DNA from: GCA-2746365 sp964651445
GTDB taxonomy: Bacteria; Pseudomonadota; Gammaproteobacteria; SZUA-229
DNA length: 18,418 nt
Assembly: GCA_964651445.1 (NCBI GenBank)
Contig: CAZYYW010000042.1
Span: 1-18,418 of the forward strand
Direction: 5' to 3'
A program made the translations under genes and the position numbers. The notes under the pieces are model-generated. The model was not told the DNA's origin and searched no databases. It saw nothing but the letters and a program-made list of their open reading frames with translations. Numbering within the stretch: the stretch's first letter is position 1; each line of letters starts with the position of its first letter. Shown here one piece after another: positions 7,026 to 15,117 of this stretch.

Positions 7026-8414
7026 TTACCTGTTCTTGCGAACGTACCAGATGCGAAAACCGATAATAAGTAAAAGCAATGGTATGATTATCAAAAAGCC
7101 AAAACCGATAATCACCAGTTGCGTATCGGTTAATGTCAGTTTGGTATCCGCGGCTGGTTTCATTTCGACCGCAATAAAATCATCGTCGCCAACTAACCAG
7201 TTAAAGATGTTTAAGCCAAGACTAAGGTTGGCACCTGAGCCGATATGCGTGTCCGATAGAAAATCACTGTCGCCAATAATAACGATACGCTGCGACTTTT
7301 TTGTTGCGGTATCGTTGACGACAGGGTTTTTCCGGTGCAGCGCGACAGCCATAGTAATTGGGCCGGCAACGTCACCGTCGCTGGTACTAAATACCATTTC
7401 ATCCTGTAAACCTGCGCTTTCTGTCCAGCTTTTGACGCCAGAGTTAAACAGTGCTTCAGCCTGCCAGTCGTTTATGGTGACTTCATTCGTTAAAGGACTA
7501 ATGCCACGCGCCATTGGAAATAGCGTGTTGAAGCGGATGCTACTGGTAATAAGGTGTGAAAAATATTCCGTTACCGGAATGATGCCGGGGTGTTGAATGT
7601 TAAGTGTGTTTCTTAGTGTCGGATTATTATCAATGATTAATCCATCCTGAAATTGTAAGCCCAAAGAGCTGGCTATTTTTTCGAGACCAAAAAGCGCACC
7701 CGGATCAACCAGCCATAAAAAATTTCCACCGCCAGCAAGGTATTGCTCAAGCTGTTTAATTTCACCGGCGAGATATTCAAATGCAGGTGCGGCAATAACC
7801 ACCAGCTTAGTATTATCCGGTAGCTCGTTCTCTAATAGGTTCAGTGTTCGCAGTTTAAAACCCAGTGCTGACAGTTGCTGGTTCAAGATGCTGTAAGCTC
7901 GACTATCTGTGCCATCTAATTCGCGCTCACCATGACCACTCAGAAAAATCACTTGCTGCTTATCACGTCGATTTAGTCTTAACAGGGCATTGCTTATTGC
8001 CTGTTCGCTTAACGAATTTATGTGTTCCATGTGTTGTTTGTAAAAAACAACAAAAGCGAATGGTTTATTCATCACAATGCCGTCACGTTTTACTTGTTCA
8101 ATATCAATGTCCGGGTTAAAAATGTGCAAATAAAAATTAGACTTTAAGCGTTGGTAGCGTTCAATTATTTCTTTTATTCCCTGCCGGGTAACGTCGTCAG
8201 TGGTGTAAGCATGAACGGTTACTGGGCGGTCAAGAGTGTTTAGTAAAGATACGCTGCTTTCGGACAAAGAGTGACGATTATTCGCGGTTAGGTCAAACTG
8301 ATGATTATAGTGATTGCTGACCCATGCCAGCATGCCGATGATGCTGATAAATAGCAGCAAAAAAATAGTTTTTTGAATGCTAAGCTGCAAACGACTTTGA
8401 CGTGATAATTTCAT
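7026..8414 (-). CDS. GldG-like ABC transporter auxiliary protein
   Basis: A 462-residue membrane-anchored protein of the Gldg / ABC_transp_aux family. A first membrane helix spans about residues 15-33. The large extracytoplasmic part contains the family motifs VIFLSGHGERELD (about 155-167) and VIIGDSDFLSD (about 377-387), the latter followed by the LNIFNWLVGDDDFI segment. A C-terminal helix lies at about 434-456 with basic residues after it. In Bacteroidetes GldA/GldF/GldG are tied to gliding. Gammaproteobacterial relatives exist without gliding, and their substrate is unknown. The gene is separated from the permease gene by three bases, so they are surely co-expressed. Confidence 0.86.
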   Translation of the reverse strand: MKLSRQSRLQLSIQKTIFLLLFISIIGMLAWVSNHYNHQFDLTANNRHSLSESSVSLLNTLDRPVTVHAYTTDDVTRQGIKEIIERYQRLKSNFYLHIFNPDIDIEQVKRDGIVMNKPFAFVVFYKQHMEHINSLSEQAISNALLRLNRRDKQQVIFLSGHGERELDGTDSRAYSILNQQLSALGFKLRTLNLLENELPDNTKLVVIAAPAFEYLAGEIKQLEQYLAGGGNFLWLVDPGALFGLEKIASSLGLQFQDGLIIDNNPTLRNTLNIQHPGIIPVTEYFSHLITSSIRFNTLFPMARGISPLTNEVTINDWQAEALFNSGVKSWTESAGLQDEMVFSTSDGDVAGPITMAVALHRKNPVVNDTATKKSQRIVIIGDSDFLSDTHIGSGANLSLGLNIFNWLVGDDDFIAVEMKPAADTKLTLTDTQLVIIGFGFLIIIPLLLLIIGFRIWYVRKNR

Positions 8415-8417
8415 GGC

Positions 8418-9167
8418 TTATGATTGCAGCCGTTGGCTTTCAAGTTGTCTTATTGCTAATACGAGAAAGCCAACAATGAATAATAAAAAATAAGCAATAT
8501 TGCTGGTGTTTAAGATGCCGCGCAGTAAGGGTGAAAAATGCGTGTGCAGTGACAAATAATTTAAAACATTAGCGCTGCCATCGGCGCTGGTATTGCTGTT
8601 GAGCAACCATAAAAAAAGCAGTAAGCCAAAGCTACTGATAGCCGCAATCATTGGGTTATCGGTTAACGATGACATATAAAGTCCGGCAGCGCTGAATGCT
8701 GCCAGCATAAGAAACAAACCAAGCAAGCCGGAAAATAGTTTTGCCAGATCCAGTTCAGTGCCAATTAATAGTGACAGCGGCATTAAGCTGATTAACAGTA
8801 ACAGGGTAATAATAAAAAATAACAGGCCAAGATATTTGCCGATAATTATCTCGCTAATGCTTACCGGTGAGCTGAGTAACAGGTTGAGGGTTTTGCTGCG
8901 TTTCTCCTCACTAATAAGGCGCATGGTTAATAAGGGTAAGACCATTAGCAGGATGATGCTGGTAACTTCAAATAAGGGGGAGACGATTAAGTCAGTAACG
9001 CCGGGGGCGTTGGGTAACGTAGTGAGTTCAGCCTGAATGCTGAAAAAAACATCCATAGAAGTAAAAAATGACCACGCCAGTAAAACTTGAATAACGGCAA
9101 GAATCACCCACGCCAAAGGCGATAAAAACATACTGCGAAATTCGCGTTTGGCGATGGTCAGTATCAT
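8418..9167 (-). CDS. ABC-2 type permease, GldF-like
   Basis: A 249-residue inner-membrane permease with about six hydrophobic segments. The N-terminus ILTIAKREFRSMFLSPLAWVILA is typical of GldF-like ABC-2 permeases, as are the cytoplasmic stretch MRLISEEKRSKTLNLLLSSPVS and the following IIIGKYLGLLFF helix. Its start overlaps the end of the ATPase gene by four bases (ATGA-type overlap), which points to translational coupling and a shared complex. Confidence 0.9.
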   Translation of the reverse strand: MILTIAKREFRSMFLSPLAWVILAVIQVLLAWSFFTSMDVFFSIQAELTTLPNAPGVTDLIVSPLFEVTSIILLMVLPLLTMRLISEEKRSKTLNLLLSSPVSISEIIIGKYLGLLFFIITLLLLISLMPLSLLIGTELDLAKLFSGLLGLFLMLAAFSAAGLYMSSLTDNPMIAAISSFGLLLFLWLLNSNTSADGSANVLNYLSLHTHFSPLLRGILNTSNIAYFLLFIVGFLVLAIRQLESQRLQS

Positions 9168-10150
9168 GCGCTTTTCATTTCCTGTGTTTTGCTATCTTGC
9201 GGTAGGCTTTTATTGAGTGGTTGGTTAGTGCTATCGCCGGTGGTCAGCTCAATAAATATTTTCTCCAGTGACAACTCATCGGTGAGGAATCGAGTTAATC
9301 CCCACTGTTGCTCGACAATATAGGCCGTCAGTTTTTCGGCGCTGAGCTTTGATGATGCGATGAAACGGTATTCATTTATCATTTCGATAGCATCAAATAT
9401 GTCGTGACCGAGAAGTAAGTTTCTGTCTATTTTAGATGTTAGGGTAATATCGAATTGGGTGTTTTTCTGTTGTAACATTTCATCGAGGCTGGCACTGTAG
9501 ACCAATTCACCGCGGTTAATAATTTGCACTCGGTTACACACCGCTTGTACCTCTGGCAAAATATGTGTGCATAAAATTATGCCGTGGTTTTCGCCCAGCG
9601 TTTTCATTAACTGGCGTATTTCCAGAATTTGAATCGGATCCAGACCAACCGTGGGTTCATCAAGAATAATCACCGGCGGCGAATGCAAAATAGCCTGCGC
9701 AATACCAACACGCTGCTGGTAACCTTTGGATAAATTTCTAATCAGACGGTGTCGGACATCACCCAGTGCGCAACGCTCGATTGCAGTATCACAGACCTTG
9801 TTTAGTTGTGATTTTTTTATATGATGTATCTGCGCGCAAAATAGCAGATATTCGCTAACCGTCATTTCTGTATACAAGGGAGGGTTTTCTGGCAGATAAC
9901 CGAGTGCGGCTTTTGCCGCTTTCGGCTGTGTCAGCAAGTCAACCCCATTAATCTCAATTGCGCCCAGGCTAGGCGCCAGATTGCCACTTAACATCTGCAT
10001 GGTCGATGATTTGCCAGCACCATTGGGGCCGAGAAAGCCCAGAATGTCACCGCTTTTTAGTTCAAAACTAATGTTGTTCACCGCCACCACGTCACCGTAG
10101 TGCCGCGTCAGATTGTTCACCGAGATAAGTGTGGTCATAGGGGGTGTCAT
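9164..10150 (-). CDS. ABC transporter ATP-binding protein, GldA-like
   Basis: A 328-residue cytoplasmic ATPase that should energise the permease encoded next. The motifs are complete: Walker A GPNGAGKSS at 41-49, Q-loop near LPENPP at 86-91, signature LSKGYQQR at 140-147, Walker B VIILDEPTVGLDP at 160-172, and the switch His in ILCTHIL at 196. About 100 further residues after the ATPase core are usual for ABC-2 export ATPases. The first ATG at 10150 and a second at 10138 are both in frame; neither has a good ribosome site, so the first four residues are uncertain. It leads a four-gene minus-strand operon with the permease, GldG-like and DUF4340 genes. Substrate unknown. Confidence 0.93.
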   Translation of the reverse strand: MTPPMTTLISVNNLTRHYGDVVAVNNISFELKSGDILGFLGPNGAGKSSTMQMLSGNLAPSLGAIEINGVDLLTQPKAAKAALGYLPENPPLYTEMTVSEYLLFCAQIHHIKKSQLNKVCDTAIERCALGDVRHRLIRNLSKGYQQRVGIAQAILHSPPVIILDEPTVGLDPIQILEIRQLMKTLGENHGIILCTHILPEVQAVCNRVQIINRGELVYSASLDEMLQQKNTQFDITLTSKIDRNLLLGHDIFDAIEMINEYRFIASSKLSAEKLTAYIVEQQWGLTRFLTDELSLEKIFIELTTGDSTNQPLNKSLPQDSKTQEMKSA

Positions 10151-10318
10151 GGGGCGTTATTATTACTGATTTACGCTAGCTTGCAAGGGAAAAATTAACA
10201 GACATGCCTTGGACATTAAATATTTTGGTTTGTTGCTGTCCCGTTAATAAAATACATGGCACTGAGCCTCAGCTCTATTCATCTCTCTCATGGTTAACGG
10301 GGCAGCAGTAATTTTGGT

Positions 10319-10324
10319 TATAAT
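10319..10324 (+). promoter_or_regulatory. TATAAT box abutting the hyuA start
   Basis: A perfect TATAAT ends five bases before the ATG at 10330. If it is a working -10, transcription would begin at about the ATG itself, giving a leaderless or almost leaderless message, which fits the lack of a ribosome site. No convincing -35 is seen at 17 bases, so chance occurrence in AT-rich DNA is possible. Confidence 0.3.
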
Positions 10325-10329
10325 ATCGC

Positions 10330-12384
10330 ATGGCAAATTTCCTCGGTGTCGATACGGGCGGCACATTCACCGATTTCATTCTGTTCGATGACGAATCAAA
10401 CACTATTCGCATTCATAAAGTGCTATCAACACCGGCCGCTCCCGAACAGGCTATTTTGCAGGGCATTGCTGAACTGGATGCCGATACCGAGCACTTGACG
10501 ATAGTGCATGGTTCTACCGTTGCCACCAATGCCATTCTTGAAGGCAAAGGCGTACGCACTGCATATATTACCAATAAGGGCCTGGCAGATGTGCTTAGCA
10601 TCGGTCGTCAGGCAAGAGAGCAGTTATACCAACTGACACCGGTAAAAAAACCGCTGTTAATTGAACCAGCCTTATGTCTTGAAGTTGATTCACGGCTCAG
10701 TGCTAAGGGTGAGCATCTGCGGCAACTGACAACGCAGGGTTTGTCAGAGCTGGTACAGCAAGTAACCGCGCTGGCACCGCAAGCAGTGGCTATCAACCTG
10801 TTATTTTCATTTTTTGACAGCAGTGAAGAATTAAAAATCGAGCAGGCTTTGCTCAATGCATTCACATCACAGGGTTTATTTATTAGCCGTTCTTCTGATG
10901 TGTTGCCTGAGTATAAAGAATTCGAACGCGGCATGACTACCGCGCTGAATGCCAAGGTTGGCCCCTTAATGCAGGGGTATTTGCAGCGTCTGGAACAGGC
11001 ACTTGCCAAGCAAAATAATAAGACCTTTAGCCTCTCTATTATGCAAAGTTCAGCCGGCACTACCAGCGCCGAGTTAGCGGGTCGCTACCCGGTTAAGTTA
11101 TTGCTCTCTGGCCCAGCAGGTGGTCTCAAAGGCGCACAGGCCGTTGCCGCTTATTCCGGGGTTGAACGTCTGCTGTCATTTGATATGGGCGGTACTTCCA
11201 CCGATGTTTCTATTATTGACAAAGAAATCGGTTTTACCAGTAACGCCAAAATTGGCGGCTACCCGGTGGCGGTTTCCATGGTTGATATGCACACCATCGG
11301 TGCCGGTGGTGGTTCCATCGCCCAGCTTGATGCGGGTGGCCTGCTTTTAGTGGGGCCGCAGTCTGCCGGTGCTGATCCTGGCCCTGCCTGTTATGGCAAC
11401 GGCGGTGAAAAGCCCACGGTGACGGATGCCAATGTAGTACTTGGGCGATTGTTGCCGCAAGCGTTCCTTGGCGGGCAAATGCCGTTGCACAAAGCCGCTG
11501 CATTTACCGCTGTTAATGCTATTGCTGAAGCGTTGTCATTGACCGTGCAGCAAGCAGCGCAAGGTATTATCGACGTGGTTAACGACCATATGGTTCGAGC
11601 CTTGCGAGTGATGTCAGTGGAGCGTGGTGAAGACCCCAAAGATTTTACCTTGGTGTCTTTTGGTGGTGCGGGTGGTTTGCATGTTTGTGCGTTGGCAGAA
11701 GAACTGGAAATGACAAAGGCGCTGGTGCCGGTAAATGCCGGGGTATTGTCTGCGTTAGGCATGCTTGCCGCCGATGCAAGTTGTCAGCGTTCGCGTACTA
11801 TCAATCAATGTCTGCAACAATGTGATGTTAATGTGCTGCAACAATTGTTTGATGAATTGCTGGTGCAAGCAAACGATGAGCTAAATCTTGCGGTTGCTGC
11901 AGTCGATGATAAAACTGAAACGTGTACTCACGGAGCAGAAATAAAAGCGCAGCTGACAATCGACCTGCGTTACCAGGGACAAAGCAATACCATCAATTTG
12001 CCGTGGCCAGAAGCAACCGGATTGGAAGCACTTGGGCAGGAATTACGGTGGATAACGCAGCATTTTCACCAGAAGCACAAAGACACCTATGGCCATCAAC
12101 TGGCAATGGATATTGAACTGGTGAATATTCGAGTGCGTGTTATTGCCAAACGAAAAACACTTGTTTTGCCCGCGTGGCAAGCAACCGAGCTGAACAAGCA
12201 GGAAAAAATAACCCTGCCCGGTATTGATTGTCCCGTGCTACTTATCAATCGCGCAGGGCTGCAAGTTTCACAAAAAATTAAAGGGCCGGCACTCATTACA
12301 GAAACCAGTTCAACCACCTGGCTGGCTGAAGACTGGCATGCTGTCGTTGATAGTGCCGGGAATCTATTGTTTGCGGTTGAATGA
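10330..12384 (+). CDS. Hydantoinase/oxoprolinase A-subunit family protein (HyuA-like)
   Basis: A 684-residue protein of the HyuA family (N-methylhydantoinase A, 5-oxoprolinase and acetone/acetophenone carboxylase subunits), which use ATP in an ASKHA-fold domain. The N-terminal phosphate loop FLGVDTGGTFTDF is at 4-16. HGSTVATNAILEGKG is at about 60-74, a second ATPase loop SFDMGGTSTDVS at about 283-294, AGADPGPACYGNGG at about 345-358, and FGGAGGLHVCALAEEL in the last third. Length is normal for the A subunit. Most relatives work with a HyuB partner of roughly 500-600 residues, but none follows here. The substrate cannot be told from sequence. There is no Shine-Dalgarno sequence, and a TATAAT lies only five bases before the ATG. 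Confidence 0.88.
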   Translation: MANFLGVDTGGTFTDFILFDDESNTIRIHKVLSTPAAPEQAILQGIAELDADTEHLTIVHGSTVATNAILEGKGVRTAYITNKGLADVLSIGRQAREQLYQLTPVKKPLLIEPALCLEVDSRLSAKGEHLRQLTTQGLSELVQQVTALAPQAVAINLLFSFFDSSEELKIEQALLNAFTSQGLFISRSSDVLPEYKEFERGMTTALNAKVGPLMQGYLQRLEQALAKQNNKTFSLSIMQSSAGTTSAELAGRYPVKLLLSGPAGGLKGAQAVAAYSGVERLLSFDMGGTSTDVSIIDKEIGFTSNAKIGGYPVAVSMVDMHTIGAGGGSIAQLDAGGLLLVGPQSAGADPGPACYGNGGEKPTVTDANVVLGRLLPQAFLGGQMPLHKAAAFTAVNAIAEALSLTVQQAAQGIIDVVNDHMVRALRVMSVERGEDPKDFTLVSFGGAGGLHVCALAEELEMTKALVPVNAGVLSALGMLAADASCQRSRTINQCLQQCDVNVLQQLFDELLVQANDELNLAVAAVDDKTETCTHGAEIKAQLTIDLRYQGQSNTINLPWPEATGLEALGQELRWITQHFHQKHKDTYGHQLAMDIELVNIRVRVIAKRKTLVLPAWQATELNKQEKITLPGIDCPVLLINRAGLQVSQKIKGPALITETSSTTWLAEDWHAVVDSAGNLLFAVE

Positions 12385-12571
12385 AGCAGCGGTAACCACC
12401 TTACTTAATTTATTTGGCGTGTACCATTCGCTAGGCGTCTCTCGCTACCATCAACGAAGTCCGACAGGTTCCTCGGCATCTTTAATTTGTGACGGAAATA
12501 ACAGTTTATCAACAGCAGCTAATATATACTGCGACGCTACGTTGAAATGATGGAATAAAAGGAAAAACATA
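12385..12571. other. Short intergenic region upstream of lipoprotein gene
   Basis: No gene or terminator hairpin was found in these 187 bases. TATACT at 12525-12530 could be a -10 for the lipoprotein gene, without a good -35. AAAAGG at 12557-12562 is its ribosome site. Confidence 0.35.
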
Positions 12572-13672
12572 ATGAAAAAAATCTCGGTATTGATAGCGCT
12601 CGTTTTTGTAACGGCTTGTGCAGGCAAACCTGCAGTCGTTGATAACTCTGACAAGAACCCGACAGCAGTGATTGCCAGCAAAGGCTCTATTGGTGGTTTT
12701 ATTTTGCCTGACGCGAAAAGTACAGAAGTCGTGTACAGCCGAAGTGACCGACGTTTGATAATCACCAAGCGTGAATATGATTCGTGGATGACACGTAAGC
12801 TACTAGGCAATACCAGTGAAGCGACGATTCTTCGTATGGATAGAAACCTGCGTTGGGACATGGTTGATGATGACGGCGATAAAACGTATGCCGAATGCCC
12901 ACTGGCAGGTTGTGCCACTCCCGACATGGATAAATTGAGGGCGCAGATGGGTATGGGTAAAGACAAAGAGGGCGAGCAGTCGTTTGATTATGACCCCAAT
13001 GACGAACAAGCCTCTACTTGCCCTATGCGTCTGACACAAAATTCATTTAAGGTTAACAGCACGGGAAAAACACGCCAAATCGCGGGTCAAACAAGTAATG
13101 AATACCATGCTAACTGGGTTATTAAGTACAAGGATGACAAAGGCCGGGTAGACAAAAATCATTTGAAAATGGTTTTCTGGAATACACAAGCCACTGCTGA
13201 AATGGAAAAAGTTTGGGCGATGAGCGCGGCAGCGGACAGCGCCTACCTGAAACAAATCGAACAGCATAATAATGTACTGGCTGGCGTCATTCCGGGTGAT
13301 ATTCTGGCAGCTTTATCTGTATTTGCCGGTGACGTTGTAGCTAATAGTCAGTTCGCCAAAAATATGGCAAGTGAAATGGCAAAAGCAAAAGGTCATTCGA
13401 TGTCGACAACGGTTGAATGGTACCTTGATAGAAAAGCCTGTGTAGAGTCACAGCAAGCAAAGAAAAAATCTGGTTTTGACTGGACGGATCCAATGGCTGC
13501 GTTAACGCAAAAAGCCTCAGACATGGCGGGTGAGAAAGCCGCAGAAATGTTTTTGCCCGATCCCAGTGAGCCAATTTTTCGTTATACCCATGAAATTACA
13601 GACATCAGGGTTAAGTATGAGCATGACAGCCGCTTTACTGTACCAGCGGGATACAAGCGAGTAAGTAAATAA
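12572..13672 (+). CDS. Putative outer-membrane lipoprotein of unknown function
   Basis: A 366-residue lipoprotein. The signal peptide MKKISVLIALVFVTAC ends in a lipobox with the lipidated Cys at residue 16. Ala at the next position, rather than Asp, predicts sorting to the outer membrane by Lol. The mature protein has a stretch around residues 160-185 (KTRQIAGQTSNEYHANWVI) that loosely resembles DUF4412-type domains, in which a beta-sheet recognises a chain; this is a tentative resemblance. Three other Cys lie around residues 110, 115 and 150 and could form a disulphide, and a Met-rich segment (MDKLRAQMGMGKDK) lies between them. A Gly/Ala-rich helical region at 230-260 is mildly hydrophobic. 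The start has the ribosome site AAAAGG. It is followed by a small membrane protein and the Met-zipper protein on the same strand. Confidence 0.7.
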   Translation: MKKISVLIALVFVTACAGKPAVVDNSDKNPTAVIASKGSIGGFILPDAKSTEVVYSRSDRRLIITKREYDSWMTRKLLGNTSEATILRMDRNLRWDMVDDDGDKTYAECPLAGCATPDMDKLRAQMGMGKDKEGEQSFDYDPNDEQASTCPMRLTQNSFKVNSTGKTRQIAGQTSNEYHANWVIKYKDDKGRVDKNHLKMVFWNTQATAEMEKVWAMSAAADSAYLKQIEQHNNVLAGVIPGDILAALSVFAGDVVANSQFAKNMASEMAKAKGHSMSTTVEWYLDRKACVESQQAKKKSGFDWTDPMAALTQKASDMAGEKAAEMFLPDPSEPIFRYTHEITDIRVKYEHDSRFTVPAGYKRVSK

Positions 13673-13700
13673 TATAATAATTTTTTCATGACCGCTAGGT

Positions 13701-14045
13701 ATGTTTAATTTTTCAGTTTTTGCCTTTGTTGCCGGTTGGGTTTTGTGGTTTTTAATTGACAAACATCCGGCATCACTTGGTTTAGTGTTGCCCGCAGAAA
13801 GGGATACTTTGCTGGACAATTTCCAGTTGGCATTTGATTTGATGCAAGCAGGTTTTGTCTCTGCCGCTTATGTTTTTATTTGGAAAGCGCATTACCTTGT
13901 GCTTTCGCTGGTGGCGGCTCTGTTATTTTCTGCCGTTTATCAAAGCATGGCGAATGTACTGCGTCGCCGTCGGTTGCGTCAGACAATGCTGCCTAAAAAA
14001 GCAAAGGCTGAGTCTGTGGTCAAAGATGCATCGAGCAAAGATTAA
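13701..14045 (+). CDS. Small membrane protein of unknown function
   Basis: A 114-residue protein with hydrophobic segments at about residues 4-19, 50-62 and 65-82, followed by a very basic stretch (LRRRRLRQ at 87-94) and a Lys-rich charged tail. By the positive-inside rule the tail should be cytoplasmic. It starts 28 bases after the lipoprotein stop. Its ribosome site is weak, since AGGT touches the ATG, so translation may depend on coupling. No family recognised. It is probably real, given a codon pattern like its neighbours and a coherent membrane topology. Confidence 0.6.
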   Translation: MFNFSVFAFVAGWVLWFLIDKHPASLGLVLPAERDTLLDNFQLAFDLMQAGFVSAAYVFIWKAHYLVLSLVAALLFSAVYQSMANVLRRRRLRQTMLPKKAKAESVVKDASSKD

Positions 14046-14158
14046 TAGAGATGCCCTAGCAGTAGCGAAGATTTATTGATGGAGTCTGCCACGCAGGCAA
14101 GCGGATAGGTGGTGTAGGTCAATGATTCATTTAGCTTTTTTTAAAAAGTGAATGGCGC

Positions 14159-14187
14159 TTACGAATATTAGAAAACTATTATATAAT
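14159..14187 (+). promoter_or_regulatory. Candidate sigma70 promoter for the Met-zipper gene
   Basis: A perfect -10 TATAAT at 14182-14187 lies 17 bases behind a partial -35, TTACGA at 14159-14164. The start codon is 39 bases further on. An AT-rich imperfect inverted repeat (CTTTTT/AAAAAG, 14135-14148) lies just upstream. This is the best spaced promoter candidate in the window. Confidence 0.5.
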
Positions 14188-14226
14188 AGACGTTTAATTC
14201 ATTCGTTTTGACTCAGGTAAAAACTC

Positions 14227-15117
14227 ATGTCAGATAAAAAGCCTACACCCGCAAAAGCAGCAAATGCCGCTACCGTCAAAACGGTAAAGAAATCCGCACC
14301 CCCTAAGAAGGTGGCTTCGAAAAAAACAGCCGCCTCTAAGCAGGCAGCCCCGAAAAAAGTCGTTCTGAAGAAAGCGGCGCAAAAAAAATCAGCTGAAAAA
14401 ACAACGACGCCAAAAACTTTAGCGCAGCCGGATATGCAATCGGTTCTGCAAGAAATGCACAGCCAGCGCAAAAGCCGCGACCAGCATCTTTCTTCCTTAA
14501 TTGAAGAATTACGCGAAGGCTTTGATACGCAATCTAGCCGCTCCAGCAAACAGAGTGAAGCACATCAAAAAGAAATGACGGGTTTGTATCAAACCTTGCA
14601 AACGACTTTTGGCAAAATAAAAGATGACAGTAACGCAAGTGAGGTGCTCAATCTTGACGTCTTTAAGAGCCTGTCAAATTCGATAAAAAATGACCACGAA
14701 CAAACCCTAAAAGAAATCAATGCACAGGGTAAGTTGCAAGACAAAAAGATTGAGCATATGTCGAAAATGCTGGAGCAGCGTACGGTGCGTAATCGATGGA
14801 TTGCAATACCCGGTGTTATCATCGCTGTTATTGCTGTGGTCTACATGTTTTATGTGGTCAGCGTTATGGAAACCGCGATGACTAATATGTCGAGTAATAT
14901 GCAGCTTATGCAAAAAGACGTGAGCCACATGGCAAGCAGTATGGTCGATATGTCAGGGCACATTGCCAGTATCAGTCAGGACACAGGCTCGATGAGTGGT
15001 GATATGGGCCAACTCAATAACAATGTCGGTAATATGAGTAAGGATTTGAATGCAATGACTCGGTCTGTCGCGCCAGCAATGCGTGGCATGCATGACATGA
15101 TGCCGTGGGGGCCTTGA
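14227..15117 (+). CDS. Membrane protein with H1-like tail and methionine-core coiled coil
   Basis: A 296-residue protein of unknown function with four visible parts. Residues 1-65 are almost entirely Lys, Ala, Pro, Thr and Ser, with repeated APKK/AAKK-like units as in histone-H1-like bacterial proteins. Residues 66-187 are charged and helical, likely coiled coil. Residues 191-213 form one membrane helix (WIAIPGVIIAVIAVVYMFYV). Residues 214-281 form a long coiled coil whose a/d positions are nearly all Met, Val, Ile or Leu. The C-terminus is again Met-rich and ends MMPWGP. The basic tail should be cytoplasmic and the Met coiled coil periplasmic. The start has AGGT nine bases upstream and a good promoter at 14159-14187. 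Automatic annotation may mislabel the basic tail as a translation-factor fragment; I see no support for that. Confidence 0.75.
   Translation: MSDKKPTPAKAANAATVKTVKKSAPPKKVASKKTAASKQAAPKKVVLKKAAQKKSAEKTTTPKTLAQPDMQSVLQEMHSQRKSRDQHLSSLIEELREGFDTQSSRSSKQSEAHQKEMTGLYQTLQTTFGKIKDDSNASEVLNLDVFKSLSNSIKNDHEQTLKEINAQGKLQDKKIEHMSKMLEQRTVRNRWIAIPGVIIAVIAVVYMFYVVSVMETAMTNMSSNMQLMQKDVSHMASSMVDMSGHIASISQDTGSMSGDMGQLNNNVGNMSKDLNAMTRSVAPAMRGMHDMMPWGP

Noticed and set aside
10608..11060. 150-codon open frame on the minus strand within the HyuA-like gene, and similar antisense frames elsewhere
   Set aside because: They lie wholly inside well-supported genes, have no recognisable motifs and show biased composition expected of shadow frames.
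13688..13708. Six-codon leader-like ORF overlapping the start of the 114-aa membrane protein
   Set aside because: It is very short, has no ribosome site and no peptide feature such as a run of one amino acid; probably chance.
14125..14153. AT-rich imperfect inverted repeat as a terminator
   Set aside because: The stem is almost all A-T, the arms are asymmetric and no T run follows; it is not a credible intrinsic terminator.
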